DNA from: Bifidobacterium pullorum subsp. saeculare | GTDB taxonomy: Bacteria > Actinomycetota > Actinomycetes > Actinomycetales > Bifidobacteriaceae | Reading direction: 5' to 3' | Assembly (NCBI RefSeq): GCF_016899725.1 | Contig: NZ_JACLYU010000007.1 | Location: 23,937 to 87,936 of the forward strand | Length of the DNA: 64,000 nucleotides | Part shown: one piece after another, positions 26,068-36,291 of the stretch | How positions within the stretch are numbered: position 1 is the first letter of the stretch | Layout: every line of letters begins with the position of its first letter | The notes under the pieces: generated by a model | What the model was told of the DNA's origin: nothing | Databases searched by the model: none | The model's input: only the letters and a program-made list of their open reading frames with translations | Translations under genes and position numbers: made by a program

Positions 26068-27945
26068 ATGGCACAGGAACAGAACAACACCAACGAACCC
26101 ACCTCCGGCCGCGGCACCCGCCGCCGCGGCTCCGCACGCAAGACCGCCGCGGGCGCCGAGCGCCCCGCCCGCTCCACCCGCCGCGCCCCGCGCCGCTCCG
26201 AGGCGACGCGCTCGGGCGGCCGCCAGCAGGCCACCGCGCCGCAGCAGGACGCCGTGCTCATCGCCCCGCCGAAGTATCGCAAGGGCTCCATGCGCATCAC
26301 GCCGCTCGGCGGCCTCGGCGAGATCGGCCGCAACATGAACGTGGTCGAGTACAACGGCCACCTGCTGCTCATCGACTGCGGCGTGCTCTTCCCCGAGGAG
26401 GAGCAGCCCGGCGTGGACCTCATCCTGCCGGACTTCAGCTACATCAAGGACCGCATGGACCAGGTCGAGGCCCTGGTGCTCACCCACGGCCACGAGGACC
26501 ACATCGGCGGCGTGCCCTACCTGCTCAAGCTGCGCCCGGACATCCCGCTCATCGGATCCAAGCTCACGCTCGCCTTCGTGGACGCCAAGTGCAAGGAGCA
26601 CCACATCAACCCCACCAAGGTGGAGGTCACCGGCCGCGACAAGCTCAAGGTCGGCCCCTTCGACCTCGAGTTCGTCAACGTGACCCACTCGATCCCGGAC
26701 GCGCTGGCCGTCTATGTGAAGACCCCGGCAGGCTCCCTGATCGATACCGGCGACATCAAGCTCGACCAGCTGCCGCTCGACCACCGCATCACCGACCTCG
26801 TGGAGTTCGGCAAGCTCGGCGAGAAGGGCGTGGACCTGCTCATGATGGACTCCACGAACGCCGAGGTGCCCGGCTTCGTCAAGCCGGAGACCTCGATCGG
26901 CCCCGCGCTCGACCAGGCGTTCGCGCAGGCGACTCGCAAGATCATCGTCGCCAGCTTCTCCTCGCATGTGCACCGCGTGCAGCAAGTGGTGGACGCCGCC
27001 CACAAGTACGGGCGCAAGGTCGTGTTCGTCGGCCGCTCCATGGTGCGCAACATGGCCATCGCCGCCGACCTGGGCTACCTGCACATCCCCGAGGACACCG
27101 TCGTGGACCTGAAGCAGGCCAACGACATCGAGGACAAGAAGCTCGTCTACATGTGCACCGGCTCCCAGGGCGAGCCGATGGCCGCCCTCGGCCGCATCGC
27201 CGACGGCAACCACCGCGACATCCACATCAACGAGTTCGACACCGTCATCCTCGCCTCCTCCCTCATCCCGGGCAACGAGCACGGCGTGTACAAGGTCATC
27301 AACAAGCTCGTGCAGATGGGCGCCAAGGTCGTCAACCGCGACAACGCGGCCGTGCACGTCTCCGGCCACTGCAACGAGGGCGAGTTGCTGTACATGTACA
27401 ACATCGTCAAGCCCAAGTGCGCGATGCCGATCCACGGCGAGAACCGCCACCTGGTGGCCAACGGCCTCATCGCCGTCAAAACCGGCGTGGACCCGAACAA
27501 CGTGGTCCTGGCCGAGGACGGCGACGTGGTGGACCTCTACCACGGCAAGGCCGCGATCGTCGGTTCCGTGCCGTGCGGCTACGTGTACGTGGACGGCGAC
27601 TCCGTCGGCGAGCTGACGGACGAGGAGCTCGAGAAGCGCCGCATCCTGGGCACCGAAGGCTTCGTCTCCGCGTTTGCCGTCGTCGACACCGACGCCCGCG
27701 AGGTCATCTCCGGCCCCAAGATCTACCTCAACGCGGTGGCCGAGGACGAAAGCGAGTTCGACAAGGTCCGCCACCAGATCGTCGAGCAGCTCAACGACGC
27801 GATGATGTCCGGCACGAAGGACACGCACAAGCTGCAGCAGCTCATGCGCCGCACCCTCGGCGGCTGGATCGCCCGCCAGCTCAAGCGCAAGCCGATGATC
27901 GTGCCCGTCGTGGCCGACATCGCCACCGACGTCGCCGAGCAGTGA
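26068..27945 (+). CDS. rnj: Ribonuclease J
   Basis: A 625-residue metallo-beta-lactamase/beta-CASP RNase with 5'-exo and endonuclease activity in mRNA decay and rRNA maturation. The zinc motif HGHEDH spans residues 140-145. The beta-CASP part includes ASFSSHVHRVQQVVDAA, CTGSQGEP, VHVSGHCNEGE and PIHGENRHL. An Arg/Ala-rich extension of about 60 residues precedes the catalytic core, giving actinobacterial RNase J a basic RNA-binding tail. The leader just before the ATG is A-rich (GAAACAGAAACAGAAACC) and has no Shine-Dalgarno sequence. It sits directly after dapA. Confidence 0.95.
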   Translation: MAQEQNNTNEPTSGRGTRRRGSARKTAAGAERPARSTRRAPRRSEATRSGGRQQATAPQQDAVLIAPPKYRKGSMRITPLGGLGEIGRNMNVVEYNGHLLLIDCGVLFPEEEQPGVDLILPDFSYIKDRMDQVEALVLTHGHEDHIGGVPYLLKLRPDIPLIGSKLTLAFVDAKCKEHHINPTKVEVTGRDKLKVGPFDLEFVNVTHSIPDALAVYVKTPAGSLIDTGDIKLDQLPLDHRITDLVEFGKLGEKGVDLLMMDSTNAEVPGFVKPETSIGPALDQAFAQATRKIIVASFSSHVHRVQQVVDAAHKYGRKVVFVGRSMVRNMAIAADLGYLHIPEDTVVDLKQANDIEDKKLVYMCTGSQGEPMAALGRIADGNHRDIHINEFDTVILASSLIPGNEHGVYKVINKLVQMGAKVVNRDNAAVHVSGHCNEGELLYMYNIVKPKCAMPIHGENRHLVANGLIAVKTGVDPNNVVLAEDGDVVDLYHGKAAIVGSVPCGYVYVDGDSVGELTDEELEKRRILGTEGFVSAFAVVDTDAREVISGPKIYLNAVAEDESEFDKVRHQIVEQLNDAMMSGTKDTHKLQQLMRRTLGGWIARQLKRKPMIVPVVADIATDVAEQ

Positions 27946-27953
27946 CGCCGCCA

Positions 27954-27991
27954 GCGCGCCGCCGTCCGCCCAGCCGCGGACGGCGGCGCGC
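27954..27991 (+). terminator. Perfect 16-bp hairpin after rnj
   Basis: Arms 27954-27969 and 27976-27991 are exact reverse complements with a six-base loop. The hairpin begins nine bases after the rnj stop and ends about 80 bp before pepN. No U-tract follows, so it may act as a GC-type terminator or an mRNA 3'-end stabiliser. Confidence 0.75.
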
Positions 27992-28071
27992 GGCGTTGCC
28001 CCCCAGACCCCAACCAACCCACCCTCGCGACGGCCCACAAGGCCTGAGCGACCAACCCAGCAAGGAGCACC

Positions 28072-30681
28072 ATGCCCGGTTCCAACCTCACCCGCGTGGA
28101 GGCCGAGGAGCGCAAGGCCATCGTCGCCGCGCCCATCCACTACGCCGTCAGCCTCGACCTGACCGTCGGCGCGAAGACCTTCGGCTCCAGGACCACCGTC
28201 ACCTTCGGCGCCACCGAGGGCGCCTCCACCTTCCTCGACCTCATCGCCGAGCAGGTCACGGCCGTCACCCTCAACGGCGAGACGCTCGACCCGGCCGCCG
28301 TCTTCGCCGACGACCGCATCGCGCTCACCGGCCTCAAGGCCACCAACGAGGTCACCGTCGAGGCGCTGTGCCGCTATTCCAACACCGGCGAGGGCTTGCA
28401 CCGCTCCGTCGACCCCTCCGACGGCAACGTGTACCTGTACTCCCAGTTCGAGGTGCCGGACGCCCGCCGCGTCTACGCCGTGTTCGACCAGCCCGACCTC
28501 AAGGCCGTGTTCGACTTCGACGTGCTCGCCCCGGCAAGCTGGATCGTGCTGAGCAACATGCCGGTCAAGGCCACCGAGGACGATCCGCGTATGACCGCCG
28601 AGGGCACGCTGGAAAGCCACCCGGCCGAGACCTGCAAGCGCTGGACCTTCGAGCCGACTCCGACGATGAGCTCCTATCTGACCGCCATCTGCGCCGGACC
28701 CTACGCCGAATGGCACACCGAATACGCCAACGAGGACGGCCGCACCGTGCCGATGGCCCAGTACTGCCGCCAGGCGCTCGCCCCCGCGTTCGCCAAGGAC
28801 GTCGACTACCTGTTCGACATCACCAAGAAGGGCTTCGCCTTCTACGCCAAGACCTGGGGCGTGCCCTACCCGTACGCCAAGTACGACCAGATCTACGTGC
28901 CCGAGTACAACGCGGGCGCCATGGAGAACATCGGCATGGTCACGATCCGCGACCAGTACGTGTTCGAATCCAAGGTGACGGACGCGCTGGCCGAGCGCCG
29001 CGTCGTCACGGTGCTGCACGAGCTGGCCCACATGTGGTTCGGCGACCTGGTGACGATGAAGTGGTGGAACGACCTGTGGCTCAACGAGTCCTTCGCCGAG
29101 TTCACCTCCACGCTCGCCACCGCCGAGGCCACCGAATGGCACGACGCCTGGGCCACGTTCTGCTCCGGCGAGAAAAGCTGGGCCCTGAGGCAGGACCAGC
29201 TGCCCACCACGCATCCGATCGTGGCGCCGATCAACGACCTCAACGACACCTACGTCAACTTCGACGGCATCACCTACGCCAAGGGTGCCTCCGTGTTGAA
29301 GCAGCTCGTCGCCTACGTGGGCCGCGACCGCTTCTTCGAAGGCATCCACAACTACCTGGGCAAGCACGCCTACTCCAACGCCACGCTCGCCGACCTGCTC
29401 GCCGAGCTCGAGGCCACCTCCGGCCGCGACCTCAAGGCCTGGAGCGCCCTGTGGCTCGAGGAGGCCGGCATCACCACGATTGTTCCGCAGGTCGAGACGG
29501 CCGCCGACGGCACCATCACCTCGCTGACGCTCGCGCAGACCGCGCCCGCCGAGCATCCGACGCTGCGCCCGCACCGCCTGGCCGTCGGCTTCTACAATGA
29601 GGACCCAGCCACCGGCGCGATCGTGCGCACCGACCGGATCGAGCTGGACGTGGACGGCGTGGCCACCGCCGTGCCCGAGGCCGCCGGCCGCCGCATGCCC
29701 GCGCTGCTGCTGGTCAACGACGACGACCTGACCTACACGAAGATCCGCTTCGACCAGGTCTCCCTCGCCTTCGCCGAGGAGAACCTGCACCGCTTCGACG
29801 ACGCGCTGGCCCGCGCCGTGATCTGGCTCGCCTTCTGGGATATGACCCGCGACGGCGAGTTCCCCGCCGAACGCTTCGTGGACATGACGCTGCGCCTGCT
29901 CGCCCACGAGGACGAGTCCACCACCTTCCGCTACGCCCTGAGCTGCATGTCCACCGCCGCCTGGCACTACACGCCGACGGACCGCCGCGACGCCGTGGTG
30001 CGCCGCGTCGCCGCCACGCTGTGGGATCTGGCGCAGCAGGCCGAGGCCGGCAGCGACAACCAGTTCCAGCTGGTCACCGCCTACCTGGGCTACGGCGAGG
30101 AGGGCGACGCCGAGTTCGTGCGCCACGCCGCCGGCCTCAAGTCCGGCGAGGTGAGCCTGCCGGGCCTGGAGATCGACAACAACCTCACCTGGACGCTCAA
30201 CCGCGCGCTCGCCTCCGTCAACGCGATGGACGAGGACGAGATCGCCGGCGAGCTCGCCAAGAAGGAGACCACCGAGAACCGCGAGTTCGCGATGGGCGCC
30301 CGCGCCGCCCGCCCGACCGCCAAGGCCAAGGCCTGGGCGTGGCAGGCCGCCATCCAGGACGAGTCCCTGACGAACATGCAGCTGGAGGCCGTGGCCCACG
30401 GCTTCGCCGGCACCCCGCGCGCCGACCTGGCCGAGCCGTACGCCGCCAAGTACTTCGAGACCATCGACTGGATCTGGGCTCACCGCACCTTCCACATGGC
30501 CGAGGCGCTGCTCGAGGGCCTGTACCCGGTGTACGCCGACCCGAAGTCTCTGGTGGACCTGGGCGACGCGTGGCTCGCCTCGCATGCCGATGCGGACAAT
30601 GCGCTGCGCCGCATCGTCATCGAGAACGTCGAGGGCTCCCGCCGCACGCTCAAGGTCCGCGCCTACAACGAGGCCCTCTGA
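28072..30681 (+). CDS. pepN: Aminopeptidase N (M1 zinc metallopeptidase)
   Basis: 869 residues, cytoplasmic, removing N-terminal residues from peptides. An AGGAG site precedes ATG 28072. The exopeptidase signature GAMEN is at 282-286. The zinc site is HELAH (His316, His320) with Glu317 as catalyst and Glu339 as third ligand in WLNESFAE. The C-terminal half is the helical ERAP1-like domain usual in actinobacterial PepN. It is monocistronic between two hairpins. Confidence 0.95.
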   Translation: MPGSNLTRVEAEERKAIVAAPIHYAVSLDLTVGAKTFGSRTTVTFGATEGASTFLDLIAEQVTAVTLNGETLDPAAVFADDRIALTGLKATNEVTVEALCRYSNTGEGLHRSVDPSDGNVYLYSQFEVPDARRVYAVFDQPDLKAVFDFDVLAPASWIVLSNMPVKATEDDPRMTAEGTLESHPAETCKRWTFEPTPTMSSYLTAICAGPYAEWHTEYANEDGRTVPMAQYCRQALAPAFAKDVDYLFDITKKGFAFYAKTWGVPYPYAKYDQIYVPEYNAGAMENIGMVTIRDQYVFESKVTDALAERRVVTVLHELAHMWFGDLVTMKWWNDLWLNESFAEFTSTLATAEATEWHDAWATFCSGEKSWALRQDQLPTTHPIVAPINDLNDTYVNFDGITYAKGASVLKQLVAYVGRDRFFEGIHNYLGKHAYSNATLADLLAELEATSGRDLKAWSALWLEEAGITTIVPQVETAADGTITSLTLAQTAPAEHPTLRPHRLAVGFYNEDPATGAIVRTDRIELDVDGVATAVPEAAGRRMPALLLVNDDDLTYTKIRFDQVSLAFAEENLHRFDDALARAVIWLAFWDMTRDGEFPAERFVDMTLRLLAHEDESTTFRYALSCMSTAAWHYTPTDRRDAVVRRVAATLWDLAQQAEAGSDNQFQLVTAYLGYGEEGDAEFVRHAAGLKSGEVSLPGLEIDNNLTWTLNRALASVNAMDEDEIAGELAKKETTENREFAMGARAARPTAKAKAWAWQAAIQDESLTNMQLEAVAHGFAGTPRADLAEPYAAKYFETIDWIWAHRTFHMAEALLEGLYPVYADPKSLVDLGDAWLASHADADNALRRIVIENVEGSRRTLKVRAYNEAL

Positions 30682-30705
30682 GCCTCGGCAAGGCGTTGCC
30701 CTGAC

Positions 30706-30740
30706 GACGCCCCGCGCGCCCTGACGACGCGCGGGGCGTC
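30706..30740 (+). terminator. 13-bp hairpin after pepN
   Basis: GACGCCCCGCGCG at 30706-30718 pairs perfectly with 30728-30740 around a nine-base loop, 24 bases after the pepN stop. There is no run of T after it. It lies well upstream of glmM and is probably the pepN terminator. Confidence 0.75.
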
Positions 30741-30862
30741 CGATTATCCGTCCTGCGCCGCGCCGCGCGCCGCCGGACGGTTACGATGGAATGAGGTGTG
30801 CAATCTCACGGGCATGGCGGCGCGGGCCGCGCGCCCGGCAAGGAAGGGTGGCAAGGAACATC

Positions 30863-32251
30863 ATGCCGAAACTGTTTGGAACCGATGGCGTGCGCGGACT
30901 GGCGAACCGCGACCTGACCGCACGGCTGGCGCTCGACCTGGGCGACGCCGCCGTGCGCGTGCTCGGCGACACGGATGCGAACGCGACCGAAGGGCTGGGC
31001 GGCCGCCGCCGCGCCCTCATCGGCAGGGACACCCGCGTCTCCGGCGACTTCCTCGCCTCCGCGCTGGCGGCGGGCATGTCCGCCGGCGGCTTCGACGTCA
31101 TCGACGCGGGCATCATCCCCACGCCCGGCGTCGCCTACCTCACCTCCGTGCTCAACGTGGAGATGGGCGCGGTCATCTCCGCCTCCCACAACCCCATGCC
31201 GGACAACGGCATCAAGTTCTTCGCCCGCGGCGGCTTCAAGCTGCCCGACGCCAAGGAGGACGAGATCGAGGCCGTGCTCGGCCAGGACTGGGAGCGCCCC
31301 ACCGGCGCCGGCGTCGGCCGCGTCTCGCAGGACAACGTCACCGCCACCAACCTGTACATCGACCACTTGGTCTCCACCATCGCCCCCGTCGGGGCGGACC
31401 AGAAGCAGCCCAAGCCGCTCAAGGGCCTCAAGATCGTGGCCGACTGCGCCAACGGCGCCACCTCCGTGGTCGCTCCCGAGGCGCTGCGCCGCGCCGGCGC
31501 CGAGGTCGTCGTCATCAACGCCTCCCCGGACGGCTACAACATCAACAAGCACGCCGGATCCACCCACCCCGAGCAGCTGCAGGCCATGGTGCGCGCCTCA
31601 GACGCCGTCATGGGCGTCGCCTTCGACGGCGACGCCGACCGCTGCCTGGCCGTGGACGAGGACGGTACCATGGTCAACGGCGACCAGATCATGGGCATCC
31701 TCGCCCGCGCCAAGAAGCGCGAGGGCAAACTCGCCCACGACACGCTCGTCGTCACCGTGATGAGCAACCTGGGCCTCAAGCTCGCCCTGAAAGACATGGG
31801 CATCGCCACCGTGCAGACCGCCGTCGGCGACCGCTACGTGCTCGAGGAGATGCTGCGCGGCGGCTACACGCTGGGCGGCGAGCAGTCCGGCCACGTGATC
31901 AACCGCGAGTTCGCCACCACCGGCGACGGCACGCTGACGGCCCTGACCCTGTGCAACGAGGTCGTGCGCTCCGGCAAGTCCCTCAAGCAGCTCGCCGCCG
32001 ACTTCCCGCAGCTGCCGCAGACCCTGGTCAACGTGCCGAACGTGGACAAGATGGCAGCCTCCACCAACGTCGCGGTGCAGGCCGCCGTCAAGCGCGAGGA
32101 GCAGCTGCTGGGCGACACCGGCCGCGTGCTGCTGCGCCCCTCGGGCACCGAGCCGCTGGTGCGTGTGATGGCCGAGGCCGCCACCCAGCAGCAGGCCGAC
32201 GAGGTGTGCGCCCGCCTCGCGCAGGTCGTCGCCGACGAACTCAAGCTCTAG
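30863..32251 (+). CDS. glmM: Phosphoglucosamine mutase
   Basis: 462 residues, the usual GlmM length. It converts glucosamine-6-phosphate to glucosamine-1-phosphate for UDP-GlcNAc and peptidoglycan. The phosphoserine is Ser108 in ISASHNPMPDNG. The metal loop is FDGDADRC, the sugar-binding loop GGEQSGH and the phosphate-binding loop RPSGTEPLVRVM. ATG 30863 follows an AAGGAA site and begins with MPKLFGTDGVRG, where the family starts. def follows 62 bp downstream. Confidence 0.96.
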   Translation: MPKLFGTDGVRGLANRDLTARLALDLGDAAVRVLGDTDANATEGLGGRRRALIGRDTRVSGDFLASALAAGMSAGGFDVIDAGIIPTPGVAYLTSVLNVEMGAVISASHNPMPDNGIKFFARGGFKLPDAKEDEIEAVLGQDWERPTGAGVGRVSQDNVTATNLYIDHLVSTIAPVGADQKQPKPLKGLKIVADCANGATSVVAPEALRRAGAEVVVINASPDGYNINKHAGSTHPEQLQAMVRASDAVMGVAFDGDADRCLAVDEDGTMVNGDQIMGILARAKKREGKLAHDTLVVTVMSNLGLKLALKDMGIATVQTAVGDRYVLEEMLRGGYTLGGEQSGHVINREFATTGDGTLTALTLCNEVVRSGKSLKQLAADFPQLPQTLVNVPNVDKMAASTNVAVQAAVKREEQLLGDTGRVLLRPSGTEPLVRVMAEAATQQQADEVCARLAQVVADELKL

Positions 32252-32313
32252 CCCATCCACCCCCACGCCCCGGACGCCGTGCCCGGGGTGCCGTCAGGAA
32301 ACGGAGAACATCC

Positions 32314-32970
32314 ATGTTCGGCAAGAACGCCAAGGTCGACCTCGAGCTCAACAAAGCCGTCGAACGCCTTATCAAGGAGGGCGGCAAGGAGCGGATCCTG
32401 CCCATCGTGCAGGCCGGCGAGCCGGTGCTGCGCCAGCGGTGCGCCGCCTACACCGGGCAGCTGAGCAAACGCACGCTGGCCAAGCTCATCGACACCATGC
32501 ATGTGACGATGCTCGAGGCCCCCGGCGTGGGCCTGGCCGGCCCGCAGATTGGCCTAGGGCTGGCGCTCGCCGTCGTAGAGGACCACGCGGGCGAAGGCGA
32601 CGAGAACGACCCGCGCGAGGCCGCGGAGTTCCCGTTCCATGTGATCATCAACCCGAAGTACACGCCGGTGGGGGAGCAGACCCGCAGCTTCTTCGAAGGC
32701 TGCCTGAGCTTCGACGGCTACCAGGCGGTGCGCCGCCGCTGGCTCGACATCGACGCCGAATGGGATGACGAGGACGGCAACCACCACAAGGAACGCCTGC
32801 ACGGCTGGCCGGCGCGCATCTTCCAGCACGAGACCGACCATCTGTCCGGCGAGCTGTACATCGACAAGGCCGAGATCCGCTCCCTCACCTCCAACGAGAA
32901 CCTCGAGGACCTGTGGTGCGAGGATCCGGTGCCCACCGAGGCCGCACGGGAACTCGGCTTCGAACTGTGA
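32314..32970 (+). CDS. def: Peptide deformylase
   Basis: 218 residues. It removes the formyl group from nascent N-terminal Met. The three family motifs are GVGLAGPQIG (motif 1, Gly instead of the more usual Ala), EGCLSF with metal ligand Cys130, and HETDH with His172 and His176 as ligands and Glu173 as catalyst. The N-terminal 25 residues are charged and longer than in short deformylases. An ACGGAG site lies upstream of the ATG. The gene is co-directional with glmM. Confidence 0.95.
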   Translation: MFGKNAKVDLELNKAVERLIKEGGKERILPIVQAGEPVLRQRCAAYTGQLSKRTLAKLIDTMHVTMLEAPGVGLAGPQIGLGLALAVVEDHAGEGDENDPREAAEFPFHVIINPKYTPVGEQTRSFFEGCLSFDGYQAVRRRWLDIDAEWDDEDGNHHKERLHGWPARIFQHETDHLSGELYIDKAEIRSLTSNENLEDLWCEDPVPTEAARELGFEL

Positions 32971-33021
32971 GCCGTCCGTCCCGCCGACGACACCAGGGTC
33001 CGGCGGCGGTGCGAACCTGTG

Positions 33022-33027
33022 TACAAT
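33022..33027 (+). promoter_or_regulatory. Candidate -10 element of the tRNA-Arg gene
   Basis: TACAAT sits 11 bases before the mature tRNA 5' end, a normal spacing for a tRNA promoter. No good -35 hexamer is visible at 16-18 bp upstream. Confidence 0.4.
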
Positions 33028-33038
33028 AGGACGCTGTT

Positions 33039-33111
33039 GCCCCAGTAGCTCAGTGGATAGAGCACTTCTCTCCTAAAGAAGGTGTCGTAGGTTCGATTCC
33101 TATCTGGGGCA
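33039..33111 (+). tRNA. tRNA-Arg (anticodon CCT)
   Basis: A complete cloverleaf: acceptor GCCCCAG/CTGGGGC, D-stem GCTC/GAGC, anticodon stem CTTCT/AGAAG with loop CTCCTAA (anticodon CCT, reading AGG) and T-loop TTCGATT. The discriminator is A and the 3' CCA is not encoded in full. The remnant of a P-type ATPase begins 17 bp downstream. Confidence 0.95.
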
Positions 33112-33127
33112 CCCTTTCTTTCTTTCA

Positions 33128-35158
33128 ATGCCCGGCATGCGGTCGGGATCGCTCGCCGCCGTGGGCAAGGCGCTGACCATCGTGGGCCTCGTCGTCTGCG
33201 CGGCGATTCTGCTCCTCGGCGTGCTGTACCAGCGGCCGATGGTGCCGCAGCTGCTTGTCGCGATCACGCTGGCCATCTCAATCATCCCCGAGGGGTTGCC
33301 GGCCACCGCCACCATCGTGATGGCGCTCGGCGTGCAGCGCATGGCCCGCCGCCATGCGCTGGTCAAGACGCTGCCTGCGGTGGAGACGCTCGGCGGTGTG
33401 ACGGTGATCTGCTCCGACACAACCGGTACGCTCACGCTCAATCGCATGACCGTGACCCATGTGGCGACCGACGGCGGGTTTACGGCCGGCGAGGCCACAC
33501 CTGTCGACGACCTCGGCAGGTCCGTGGCCGACGCGAGCAACGGTGAGACCGGCACCGGAATCGGCTCCGCTGCCGGTCTCCTGCTCACGGCCGCCGCGCT
33601 GTGCAACGACGCGAGCCTCGACCCGGACCATCCGGGCGAGGTCATCGGCGACCCCACCGAGGGCGCGCTCATCCGCTTCGCCCAACGCTTCGGCATCGAC
33701 CACGAGGCGCTCGAGGACCGCTTCCCGCGCGTGGCCGAATGCCCGTTCGACTCCGAACGCCAACGTATGACCACCGTGCACCGCGTCGGCGACGGACTGA
33801 CCGCCTACGCCAAGGGCTCCGTGGAAGGGCTGCTGCCGCTGTGCGACCGGATCTGCGGCGACGATGGCACCGTGCGTGCGATGACATCCGCCGACCGCGG
33901 CCGCATCCTGGCGCTCTGCCGCGGCATGGCCGGCGACGCGCAGCGCACACTCGGCTTCGCGATGCGCACGACGGATGCCTCGCAGGCCGGGCTCGCCCCC
34001 GGCACGCCCGATGCCTGCGCCGCGGGTCCGGGCTCCCCGGTCCTGGCGTCCCCCGATCCGGCCGTGCTGGAACGTGGCTTCGTCTTCCTCGGCGTGACTG
34101 GCATGATTGACCCGCTTCGCCGTGAAGCCGGCGAGGCGGTGCGCTCCTGTTCCGCCGCCGGCATCCGCACCGTCATGATCACCGGTGACCATCCGCTCAC
34201 GGCGCTGGCCATCGCCCGGGACCTGGGCATCCACCGCCCTGGCGACACGGTGGTCACCGGCGCCGACCTGGCCCGCATGGATGACGCCGCCCTCGACGCG
34301 GTCGTCGGCAGTGCCACCGTGTTCGCGCGCGTGACCCCCGGCGATAAGCTGCGCATCATCGACAGTCTCCGACGTACCGGCGAGGTCATCGCGATGACTG
34401 GCGATGGTGTCAACGACTCGCCCGCGCTCGAGGCCGCCGACATCGGCGTGGCGATGGGCGTGGCCGGCACCGACGTGGCCAAGGGCGCGGCGGACATGAT
34501 CCTGCTTGACGACTCATTCGCCACCATCGCCGTCGCAGTCAAGGAAGGCCGGCGTGTGGCGCGCAACATCCAGAAGGTCATCCAGTTCCTGTTGGCCGGC
34601 AACATCGCGGAGATCACGACGCTGCTCGTCGCGGCAGCGCTCAACCTAGCCGCGCCGCTCTCCGGCGCCCACATCCTGTGGGTGAACCTAGCCACGGCCA
34701 CGCGGCATGCGCCGGTGCGCTCCGGCACGCTGTTCGACTGCGGACTCGTGGGCCGTGTGCTTGCGCAGGGCGTGTTCGTGGCGCTGATGACCACCGCCGC
34801 ATACTGGGTCGGCACCGGCTGGGGCGCCGGCGCGGGCGGCCACGCCGTAGGCCAGACGATGGCCTTCTGCGTGCTCGCCTTCTCCCAGCTGCTGCGCGCG
34901 CTCAACCAGCGGTCCACCACCGAGCCGGTGTGGGTGCGCGCCGAAGGCGCCAACCCCTGGCTGGTCGCCGCCGTGCTCTGCTCCCTGGCGCTGACGATGG
35001 CGGTGCTGCTGGTCCCTGCCCTGCGGGAGGCTTTCGGCCTAGCCTCGCTCACCGGCGGCCAGTGGGCCGTGACCGCGGCTCTGGCGGCGATGTCGCTGGT
35101 ACAGATGGAGGTCGCCAAGCTGCCCGGCCGGCTGCGGGGCCGACGGGATGCGGTCTGA
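33128..35158 (+). pseudogene. Truncated and degenerate P-type cation-transporting ATPase
   Basis: An open frame of 676 codons, but the protein lacks the N-terminal helices and actuator domain expected before its first segment ([10 protein letters not shown], the ion-site helix). The phosphorylation motif reads DTTGTLT instead of DKTGTLT. The hinge motif TGDGVNDSPAL is intact. Near the C-terminus the canonical LWVNLVTDxLPALALG is replaced by LWVNLATATRHAPVRSG and runs straight into GTLFDCGLVGRVLAQG, which implies an internal deletion. The first in-frame ATG follows the tRNA-Arg gene by 16 bp with no ribosome site. These defects together argue for a non-functional relic, probably cut by recombination at the tRNA. 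Confidence 0.78.
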
Positions 35159-35233
35159 CGGACGGTGATGCGCCGCATCGGGTATGGTGGCGAATCATCG
35201 TGGCGAATCGGAGGACGGTTAGGAGGACCGGGC

Positions 35234-36244
35234 ATGGGTAAGAGGCGTCATCGCATCCTTGGGGCGCTCGCGGTGATTTGCGCGGTGGCCGCTGCGCTGG
35301 GCACCTTCGCCCGCACGCTGCCCGGCGATCTGCAGGCCCTGCCGTATGTGCCGGTGCTGGTCTCCGCGACTCCGTGGTTCACGATCCTGTCCGTGCTGGC
35401 CCTGGTGATGGCGTTGGTCTCCGCCCGTTACCTCACCGCGCTGGTGGCCATCGCCTGCATCGGCGCACAGGGCTGGTGGCAGCATCCGTTCTTCATGGCC
35501 GGATCCCCGTTGCCCGAAGCGGCCGAGGCCGCCGTCGCCGCCGCGAAGCCAGACACGGCGGATGCCTACGCCCGCGTGATGACCTTCAACGTGTACAAGG
35601 GCCAGGCCGACCCCGCCGCCATCGTCGAGGCCGTGCGTGACAACCGCATCGAGGTGCTCGCCCTGCAGGAGACCACCGACGCCTTCGTGCGGGCGCTCGA
35701 GGAGGCCGGCATCGGCGGCTACCTGCCGTACTCGAATGTGTCCAGTTCGGATGGCGTGTTCGGCAACGGCCTGTGGTCCGCCACTCCGCTCGGCGACCCG
35801 CGCGACACCGACGTCGACTCCAGCGCCTCCTTCATGCCCGGCGGCACCGTGGGCTTCTCCGGTGGCAGTCTGCCGGTGCGGTTCGTCTCCGTGCACACCA
35901 CAGCGCCCGTGCCCGGCTACTGGGGCCAGTGGAAGCGGTCGCTCGACGAGCTCGCCCGCATGCGCGCCGACACCGGCACCCGCTACGTGTTCATGGGTGA
36001 CTTCAACGCCACCGACGACCACACGCCGTTCCGCACGTTCCTGGGCGACCGTTTCCACGACGCGGCCAAGTCGGCCGGGCATGGCTTCACCTTCACCTGG
36101 CCGACGGATAAGCCGCCGCTGCCGCGCGTCGCCGGCATCGACCACATCGTGCTCGACCAGGGCATGACCGCCGGCCAGACCCTGGTCAAGCCAATCGCCG
36201 GTTCCGACCACGCCGCGCTCATCGCCACGATCGCCGTCGGCTGA
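35234..36244 (+). CDS. Membrane-anchored endonuclease/exonuclease/phosphatase (EEP) family protein
   Basis: A 336-residue protein. Three hydrophobic helices in the first about 90 residues anchor the catalytic domain, probably outside the cell. EEP motifs follow in order: TFNVYKG, ALQET (metal-binding Glu), GDFNATDD (catalytic Asp/Asn), IDHIVL and GSDHAAL (catalytic His). The substrate could be a nucleic acid, phospholipid or sugar phosphate; sequence does not decide. ATG 35234 follows an AGGAGG site; the frame is open further upstream but without a better start. It converges on xseB. Confidence 0.85.
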   Translation: MGKRRHRILGALAVICAVAAALGTFARTLPGDLQALPYVPVLVSATPWFTILSVLALVMALVSARYLTALVAIACIGAQGWWQHPFFMAGSPLPEAAEAAVAAAKPDTADAYARVMTFNVYKGQADPAAIVEAVRDNRIEVLALQETTDAFVRALEEAGIGGYLPYSNVSSSDGVFGNGLWSATPLGDPRDTDVDSSASFMPGGTVGFSGGSLPVRFVSVHTTAPVPGYWGQWKRSLDELARMRADTGTRYVFMGDFNATDDHTPFRTFLGDRFHDAAKSAGHGFTFTWPTDKPPLPRVAGIDHIVLDQGMTAGQTLVKPIAGSDHAALIATIAVG

Positions 36245-36291
36245 GCGGCGAAGCGGCGCTCGGGCGGCGAAGCGGCCATCCGGCGTGCCGC

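Noticed and set aside
25888..30585. A 1565-codon open frame on the minus strand opposite dapA, rnj and pepN
   Set aside because: It spans three clear housekeeping genes in antisense and has no recognisable domain; it is a codon-bias shadow.
33111..33128. An integration (att) site at the tRNA-Arg 3' end
   Set aside because: No integrase gene and no second copy of the tRNA 3' end were seen in the window; only the truncated pump hints at past recombination.
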